NCBI RefSeq assembly: GCF_003369835.1
Contig: NZ_QPMJ01000001.1
Coordinates: 1,173,589-1,237,588 of the forward strand
Length of the DNA stretch: 64,000 nt
Direction of reading: 5' to 3'
Source: Halorussus rarus
GTDB lineage: Archaea > Halobacteriota > Halobacteria > Halobacteriales > Haladaptataceae
The notes below the pieces were generated by a model, which had not been told where the DNA came from, made no database searches, and saw only the letters and a list, made by a program, of their open reading frames with translations. Position 1 is the first letter of the stretch, and every line of letters starts with the position of its first letter. This document shows, piece after piece, positions 59,037-64,000 of the stretch. The position numbers and the translations under genes were made by a program.

Positions 59037-59999
59037 ATGTCCGACTGGCACGGCGACCACCCCGTCGCCCGGCTCGACGACGCCGACCCGCACCTCGCGC
59101 ACCTCCAGTACTTCCCGGTCAAGTCGCTCGACTCCGAGCCCCGCGACCGGGCGACGCTCGCCACCGACGGGGCGCTCGCCGGCGACCGGGAGTGGGCGAT
59201 CCTGGACCGGCCCGCGGACGAGCCCTACGACCCCGCCGCGGCCGACGTCGGCGGGTCCGGCGACTACGTCAACGGGAAGAAGACCGACGCCGTCCACCGG
59301 CTCCGCTCGACGTTCCACCCCCGCGACGCAGACGGCGGTGACGATAGCGCCCGCGACGGTAGTGCCCGGGATTCGGGCGGACCGGCGGTCACGCTCCGCG
59401 AGCAGGGCGCCGGCGAGTCAGGAGCCCGGCGCTTCCCGCTCGCCGACGCCGGCGACGACGAGGCCGCGGTCCACGCCGACCTGAACGCCCGGCTCTCGGA
59501 GTTCTTCGGGCGCGAGGTCAGCGTTCGCCGCGACGACGCCGGCCAGCACGACGACCGGGAGCGCCACGGGCCGACCGTCGTCTCGACCGCCACCCTCCGG
59601 GAGGTCGCGGCGTGGTTCGACTTCGACCTCGAGTCGGCCCGGCGGCGGTTCCGGGCCAACCTCGAGATCGGCGGCGTCCCGCCGTTCTGGGAGGACAGAC
59701 TGTTCGCCGACGCGGGCGAGGTCGTCCGCTTCCGAATCGGGGACGCCGAACTCCTCGGCGTCCATCCCTGCCAGCGGTGCGTCGTTCCGGGTCGGGACCC
59801 CGACACGGGCGCGGAGACGGTCGATTTCCGCGAGACGTTCATCCGGCGCCGCGAGGAGACCACGCCCGAATGGACCGACAGCGACCGGTTCGACCACGCC
59901 TTCCGACTGATGGTCAACACTCGCGTCCCGGCGGCGTCGGCGGGCGAGCCCGTCGCCGTCGGGGAGCCGGTGGAGCGAATCGGCACGAAGACGGAGTGA
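59037..59999 (+). CDS. MOSC-domain protein, mARC/YcbX type
   Basis: A 320-residue molybdenum-cofactor-linked protein with the N-terminal beta-barrel (LQYFPVKSLDSEPRDRATLATDGALAGDREWAI) and a MOSC domain. Conserved FRANLEIGG...PFWEDRLF and the Cys-containing HPCQRCVVPGRDPDTG near residue 240 match mARC/YcbX proteins, which bind Moco through a cysteine and reduce N-hydroxylated compounds. A low-complexity Asp/Ser/Gly insert (~100-135) is a halophilic addition. The ATG at 59037 follows a TTTTTG TATA-like stretch. The redox partner is not in the window. Confidence 0.93.
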   Translation: MSDWHGDHPVARLDDADPHLAHLQYFPVKSLDSEPRDRATLATDGALAGDREWAILDRPADEPYDPAAADVGGSGDYVNGKKTDAVHRLRSTFHPRDADGGDDSARDGSARDSGGPAVTLREQGAGESGARRFPLADAGDDEAAVHADLNARLSEFFGREVSVRRDDAGQHDDRERHGPTVVSTATLREVAAWFDFDLESARRRFRANLEIGGVPPFWEDRLFADAGEVVRFRIGDAELLGVHPCQRCVVPGRDPDTGAETVDFRETFIRRREETTPEWTDSDRFDHAFRLMVNTRVPAASAGEPVAVGEPVERIGTKTE

Positions 60000-60035
60000 G
60001 CCCGCCGGGGATGCCGACCTGCGGCGAGCGACCGG

Positions 60036-60857
60036 CTATCGGTCCGGTCGGTCGTCGGGTGGCGTTGGTTCTCCGTCGGGTTCTGTGGCGTCGGCTTCCC
60101 GACGGTCCGCGACGTTCGCACCGTCACCGTCGTCGACTGCGGGCAGCCGTCGGACCACCAGGGCGGGCGTCACCGACTGGGACGCGACCTGCTCGGACAC
60201 CTCGCCGAAGAACAGTTCCCGGACCGAGGGCCTGCTCTCGCCCATCACGACGAGGTCCGCGTCGCTCGCGGCCGCGACGAGCGTCTTCCGGGGCGTCTCG
60301 GAGACGACGACCTCCTCGCGGAACCGGTCGGCGGCGACCCCGTCGGCGGCGAGCCGCTCGGCCGCCGCTTCCACGAGAGCTTGGCCCTCCCCTCGCTCAT
60401 CGTCCGTTTCGGCGACGTGGTAGAGGGTCGCCGTCGCGTCGGTGGCCTCGAGCACGGCGGCCACCAGCATCGCGATGCGCTCGACGTTGACCTCGCCGCG
60501 GAGCGGGACCAGCACGTCCTCGACGGCCTGGGCGGGGTTGTTCAGCAGGACGGCGTCGCAGGACTCCTCGACCGCGACGCGCTCGAACGTCTGGGTCGGC
60601 TCGTGGGTGAACACCATCCGGGTCTCGACCGTCCCGCCGGCGTCAGCGAACGCCGCCGCGAGGTCGTCGAGTTCGCCCTGCATGCGCTCCTCGAACTGCA
60701 TCCGGGCCTGTCCCGGCGGAGTCTGCTCCGGGAGCTCGTGGTAGCCGACCAGTTCGACTGAGACCCCCGACAGCGCCTCGATGAGCGCCGGGGCGAGGCT
60801 CTCGCCGTCGAGGACGGCCAGCGGGACCAGCACCGTCGGTTCGTCCGGGACGCTCAT
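60036..60857 (-). CDS. Universal stress protein (UspA), two-domain
   Basis: A 273-residue protein with two UspA-type Rossmann-like domains. Domain 1 starts [23 protein letters not shown]; domain 2 starts [22 protein letters not shown] and ends with [40 protein letters not shown], near the ATP-binding G-x2-G-x9 motif. A disordered tail ([21 protein letters not shown]) ends it. Its ATG overlaps the stop of the APC permease by four bases (ATGA); permease plus UspA pairs are common in haloarchaea, where the Usp is thought to regulate transport. Confidence 0.93.
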   Translation of the reverse strand: MSVPDEPTVLVPLAVLDGESLAPALIEALSGVSVELVGYHELPEQTPPGQARMQFEERMQGELDDLAAAFADAGGTVETRMVFTHEPTQTFERVAVEESCDAVLLNNPAQAVEDVLVPLRGEVNVERIAMLVAAVLEATDATATLYHVAETDDERGEGQALVEAAAERLAADGVAADRFREEVVVSETPRKTLVAAASDADLVVMGESRPSVRELFFGEVSEQVASQSVTPALVVRRLPAVDDGDGANVADRREADATEPDGEPTPPDDRPDR

Positions 60858-62296
60858 AGCGAACCCCGCAGTCGGACGTCGGCCGCGTACACGCGATACC
60901 AGACGGCCGCGCCGACCATGATACTGACGCCGACCACCTGCGAGAGCGGCTGCATGAACGCGACCAGACCGAAGCTGGCGACCGCCCCGAGCACCGGCAC
61001 CGCGGGGTAGCCCGGCACCGTGAACGACGGGTCGTACCACCCGGGGTCCGAGCGCCGGAGCCGCACCAGCGCGACGCAGGTCAGCCCGTACATCACGAGG
61101 TGGAGGAACGACGCCACCTCCGCCAGCACCTCGACCCGCCCGATGGCGACCAGCAGGAGCACCGGCCCGCCGGCCATGACCAGCGCGACGTGGGGCGTCC
61201 CCCACCGGAGGTTCACCTCGCTCACGCGCCGGGGAACGAGCGCGTCCCGGCTGAGCGCGTACAGCGCGCGCGAGGAGCTCAGGATGGAGGCGTTGGCGCT
61301 CGACAGGGTGGCCAGCAGGCCCGCGACGAGGATGGCCACGGCGCCGGTCGGCCCGAGCAGGTCGCGGGCCACCGCCACGATGGCCGTCTCGCCGAGTTCC
61401 GCGAGCCGGCCGCTCGACAGCGCGCTCGTCGCCACGAAGATGGTGACGACGTACAGCGTCCCGACCGCGAGGACCGACGCGACCATCGCCAGCGGGAGGT
61501 TCCGGGAGGGGTCCTTTATCTCGCCCGCCACCGTCGCCACCTGCGCGAATCCGAGGTAGGAGGTGAACACCAGCGCGGCAGTCGTCACCACCGGGAACGC
61601 CCCGTACGGCAGGAACCGCTCCGGGGCGGTCTCACGGCCGAACACGCCGAGCGCGTCGAAGACGCCGTAGGTCAGGAATCCGACCAGGACCACGATCAAC
61701 AGGCCGACGACGGCGTTCTGGAGCTTCGCGGCGTTCTCGGTCCCGGTGAGGCTGACCGCTGTCAGCAGGACGCCGAACAGCAGCGCCAGCGGCGTCACCG
61801 GACCGACGCCGCCGACCGAGACGCCGAGTTCGGCCAGCGCGGCCACGGCGTACTGGCCGAAGCCGACGAGGTAGAACGCCGAGGCGAACACCAGTCCGAG
61901 CCAGATGCTCAGGCCCACCACGGCGCCGAAGGCGGTCCCCATCGCCCGCGAGACGAAGTAGTAGCCACCGCCGCTCCGGGGCATCGCGGTCGCCAGTTCG
62001 GAGGTCGGCAGCGCGACGAGGAGCGCGATGACCGCCCCGATGGCGAACGAGAGGGCGGCCGCGGGGCCGGCCTCCCCGGCCGCGATTCCGGGGAAGACGA
62101 AGATGCCCGCGCCGATCATCGTCCCGACGCCGATGGCGACGCCCCCGCCGAGCCCGATAGTCCGCTCCAGTTCGACCCCGCCCTCGTGGACGGTGGCCTC
62201 CGCGGTCGTCTCGCCCTCGTCGGGGTGGACGCCTTCTCCCTCGGCTTCCTCCGGCGGAGGTGGTGCGCTAGACCCGGACTCGGCAGGGTCGCTCAT
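60854..62296 (-). CDS. APC-family amino acid/amine permease
   Basis: A 480-residue transporter with about twelve hydrophobic helices. The first helix carries the conserved [38 protein letters not shown], characteristic of APC (amino acid-polyamine-organocation) permeases. [29 protein letters not shown] is the second signature. The N-terminal ~40 residues are acidic and disordered. It is translationally coupled to the UspA gene downstream. Specific substrate unknown. Confidence 0.95.
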   Translation of the reverse strand: MSDPAESGSSAPPPPEEAEGEGVHPDEGETTAEATVHEGGVELERTIGLGGGVAIGVGTMIGAGIFVFPGIAAGEAGPAAALSFAIGAVIALLVALPTSELATAMPRSGGGYYFVSRAMGTAFGAVVGLSIWLGLVFASAFYLVGFGQYAVAALAELGVSVGGVGPVTPLALLFGVLLTAVSLTGTENAAKLQNAVVGLLIVVLVGFLTYGVFDALGVFGRETAPERFLPYGAFPVVTTAALVFTSYLGFAQVATVAGEIKDPSRNLPLAMVASVLAVGTLYVVTIFVATSALSSGRLAELGETAIVAVARDLLGPTGAVAILVAGLLATLSSANASILSSSRALYALSRDALVPRRVSEVNLRWGTPHVALVMAGGPVLLLVAIGRVEVLAEVASFLHLVMYGLTCVALVRLRRSDPGWYDPSFTVPGYPAVPVLGAVASFGLVAFMQPLSQVVGVSIMVGAAVWYRVYAADVRLRGSL

Positions 62297-62478
62297 ACAA
62301 ACCCGTGACGGGCGAGCTACAAATGTCTATGTGCGAATCGGTTCCCGTATCGGACTCGGCCTCAGAGGTGCGTTCCGGAGGGCCGGTGAGTCGGGTGCCC
62401 GGAACCCCGACGCTGGACATCCCGCCATCGCCGAACTGCCATCTGACGAACGGAGTTGAGTCCGGCGGTTCGAGGGGT

Positions 62479-63411
62479 TCAATCATCGGACTCAGATTGC
62501 TGCGCCGGCTCGTCCACACTGTGGAGTCTCGACTTCCACAGTCTGAGGTCGTCGAAGTACATCTCGACGTCGTCCGGAGCCGAGTAGTCGCCGCCGTAGT
62601 AGACCGAGAACCAGAAGCCCTGGACCTTCAGCCGGTCGACGTCCCGGAACCGGACGTCGGTGACGTCGAGCGCCAGGTCGCCGTCGACCCACCCCTTCAC
62701 CACGCCGTCGTCCTCGCCCGGCGTGTTCAACTCGACGTAGTTGTCGATGCGGTACCACCGGTCGGCGTCGAGGAGTCCGTGGCCCCCGACGTCCCACTCG
62801 AAGTGCGTGCCGTACTCGCCGTCCATCTCGGCGTGGTAGACGTACGAGGCGAGCATGACGTGGCCGTCGTCGCCGTCGGGATCCCTGAAGTTCATCCGGG
62901 CCGACCAGCCGTCCGTCCCGTCCGAGGGTCGCCCGCCCCAGCCGGCCCTGCCGTAGGTGCCGGCCGGCCCGGGCAGTTTCCCGCTGTCGTCGTGGCCGAC
63001 GTCGGACTCCGAGGGGACGTACAGCATGTACCGGCTGTGGAGCCGTTCGGGCTCGGACTCGCCCGCCTCGGCGAACCGGTACCGCATCCGGGTGCCGTAG
63101 TGGTCGCCCTCGGGGACCGCGACCGACAGCGACTCCGAGGCGCCGTCCGGGCCGTCGACGATGCGGTTGTGGTCGGTCAGCTCCGCCGACGTGAATCGAT
63201 TGGCGTACCCCTCGCCGGCGAACGGAATCCGGACGTCGGGGTCGACCGGCGGCGACTCCGGGAGCCGGACCGGGGTCGAAAAGAGTGCGGTCGCCGCAAT
63301 GCCGGACGCGACGCCCTTCAGCAGGTCCCGGCGGTCGAACCCCCGACGCGTGCGTCGCTCGTCGTCGTTCGGGTGCGACTCGTCGACGGCCCCGTCGGCG
63401 TTCTCGGTCAT
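62479..63411 (-). CDS. Tat-exported polysaccharide-lyase-like protein
   Basis: A 310-residue protein beginning with a disordered acidic stretch and a twin-arginine signal (DRRDLLKGVASGIAATALF, ~residue 30) without a lipobox. The mature part resembles the jelly-roll fold of alginate/polysaccharide lyases (PL14 type): TRMRYRFAEAGESEPERLHSRYMLYVPSE, GTHFEWDVGGHGLLDADRWYRIDNYVELNTPG, VKGWVDGDLALDVTDVRFRDVDRLKVQGFWFSVYYGG, and a final metal-binding-like MYFDDLRLWKS strand. Lyase activity is inferred; the catalytic residues could not be verified. It may act on extracellular polysaccharides. Start ATG 63411. Confidence 0.6.
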   Translation of the reverse strand: MTENADGAVDESHPNDDERRTRRGFDRRDLLKGVASGIAATALFSTPVRLPESPPVDPDVRIPFAGEGYANRFTSAELTDHNRIVDGPDGASESLSVAVPEGDHYGTRMRYRFAEAGESEPERLHSRYMLYVPSESDVGHDDSGKLPGPAGTYGRAGWGGRPSDGTDGWSARMNFRDPDGDDGHVMLASYVYHAEMDGEYGTHFEWDVGGHGLLDADRWYRIDNYVELNTPGEDDGVVKGWVDGDLALDVTDVRFRDVDRLKVQGFWFSVYYGGDYSAPDDVEMYFDDLRLWKSRLHSVDEPAQQSESDD

Positions 63412-63517
63412 GGATCCCACGCTCACCCCGTTCCCCCGGCCGCCGCTCCGGGGCGTCAGCTGTGAACGGAGGTTGGAACGAGAAGCATATCAATTCCGCG
63501 GCCCGGGTCCGACCGCG

Positions 63518-64000
63518 TCAGTTCTCGACGGCGCTACCGACGCGGATGATGTCGGCCTCGCCGAACGCCGGGGCGATGAACTGGACGCCGACCGGGAGGC
63601 CGCCGTCAACCTCGCCGGCGGGCACCGAGATGGCCGGGAGGTCCGCCAGGTTCACCGGAACCGTGTTGGCGTCCGCGAGGTACATCTGGAGCGGGTCGTC
63701 GAGGCTGTCGCCGACCGCGAACGGCGGGGTCGGCATCGTGGGGCTCGCCAGCACGTCGACCGACTCGAACGCCTCGTCGAAGTCCTGCCGGACCCACGCC
63801 CGGGCGTCCTGGGCCTGCTTGTAGTACTTGTCGTGGTAGCCCGCCGAGAGCGCGTACGTCCCGAGCAGGATGCGGCGCTTGACCTCCTCGCCGAACGCCT
63901 CGCGGGAGTTCGAGAAGGCCTCGTTCCAGTTGCCCTCGAAGCCGCCGGACTCGCCGTAGCGCACGCCGTCGAAGCGCGCGAGGTTCGAGGAGGCCTCCGA
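63518..64000 (-). CDS. gatA: Glu-tRNA(Gln)/Asp-tRNA(Asn) amidotransferase subunit A, C-terminal part
   Basis: The visible 160 residues are the C-terminus of an amidase-signature protein, with [54 protein letters not shown] and [39 protein letters not shown] typical of GatA. The TGA stop is at 63518. The start and the catalytic Ser/Lys region lie outside the window to the right. GatA frees ammonia from glutamine for transamidation of mischarged tRNA. Confidence 0.94.
   Translation of the reverse strand, partial: SEASSNLARFDGVRYGESGGFEGNWNEAFSNSREAFGEEVKRRILLGTYALSAGYHDKYYKQAQDARAWVRQDFDEAFESVDVLASPTMPTPPFAVGDSLDDPLQMYLADANTVPVNLADLPAISVPAGEVDGGLPVGVQFIAPAFGEADIIRVGSAVEN

Noticed and set aside
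62460-62490. A GGTTCGAGG-like sequence resembling a tRNA T-arm
   Set aside because: No acceptor, D-arm or anticodon stem could be folded around it, so no tRNA is called.

Overview
The window is chromosomal DNA of a halophilic archaeon (class Halobacteria). The evidence is high GC with a strong G/C bias at third codon positions, very acidic predicted proteins, a TFIIB-type initiation factor, many leaderless-looking starts 25-32 bases after a TATA box, Tat signal peptides, haloarchaeal lipoboxes, two proteins with PGF-CTERM anchors, and archaeosine (preQ0) genes. The genus cannot be fixed from the sequence alone. I saw no rRNA, tRNA, CRISPR array or transposase gene.

Layout. 1-900: 5' part of a transcription factor B gene. 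1051-7789: a rightward block with an SDR oxidoreductase, an Ldh2-family dehydrogenase and a complete carbohydrate-type ABC importer (ATPase, Tat-exported binding protein, two permeases). 7848-12685: a leftward nitrogen locus with a small acidic protein, Amt ammonium transporter, PII protein, a degenerate NAD-synthetase-like protein, and a protein made of two complete NAD synthetase domains. 13140-18038: a zinc-ribbon miniprotein, a NUDIX hydrolase, an Lrp-type regulator, a metallo-beta-lactamase/lamin-tail lipoprotein with a DUF3006 partner, and a Tat lipoprotein. 18074-20427: queD, queE, a small membrane protein and queC (preQ0 synthesis).

20458-28589: two adjacent, paralogous giant surface proteins. 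Each has a shared N-terminal domain bounded by two cysteines, several PKD domains, a PGF-pre-PGF-like region and a PGF-CTERM anchor. 29066-37727: two divergent EamA transporters, CorA coupled to a 53-residue membrane protein, a lipoprotein, cysS, two uncharacterised proteins, a Trm112-like protein and purA. 38002-42339: a small winged-helix protein, an 840-residue protein with a long disordered centre, a MITE-like inverted-repeat element, and three small haloarchaeal proteins. 42562-56546: a Moco oxidoreductase followed by most of the menaquinone pathway (menF-menD, then menB, menA-menC-menE). It is interrupted by an uncharacterised gene, an S9 peptidase, an aminotransferase and a thioredoxin-reductase-like gene. 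56685-64000: a CPBP protease-like protein, an NRDE protein, a winged-helix regulator, an mARC/MOSC protein, a UspA-APC permease pair, a polysaccharide-lyase-like Tat protein and the C-terminal end of gatA.

The most notable feature is the amt-glnK-linked cluster of three NAD-synthetase-type domains, one of them degenerate. Ammonia uptake, PII signalling and an ammonia-consuming ATP-pyrophosphatase family sit together there. Second is the pair of surface proteins, which carry an apparently undescribed shared domain and share conserved promoter blocks.
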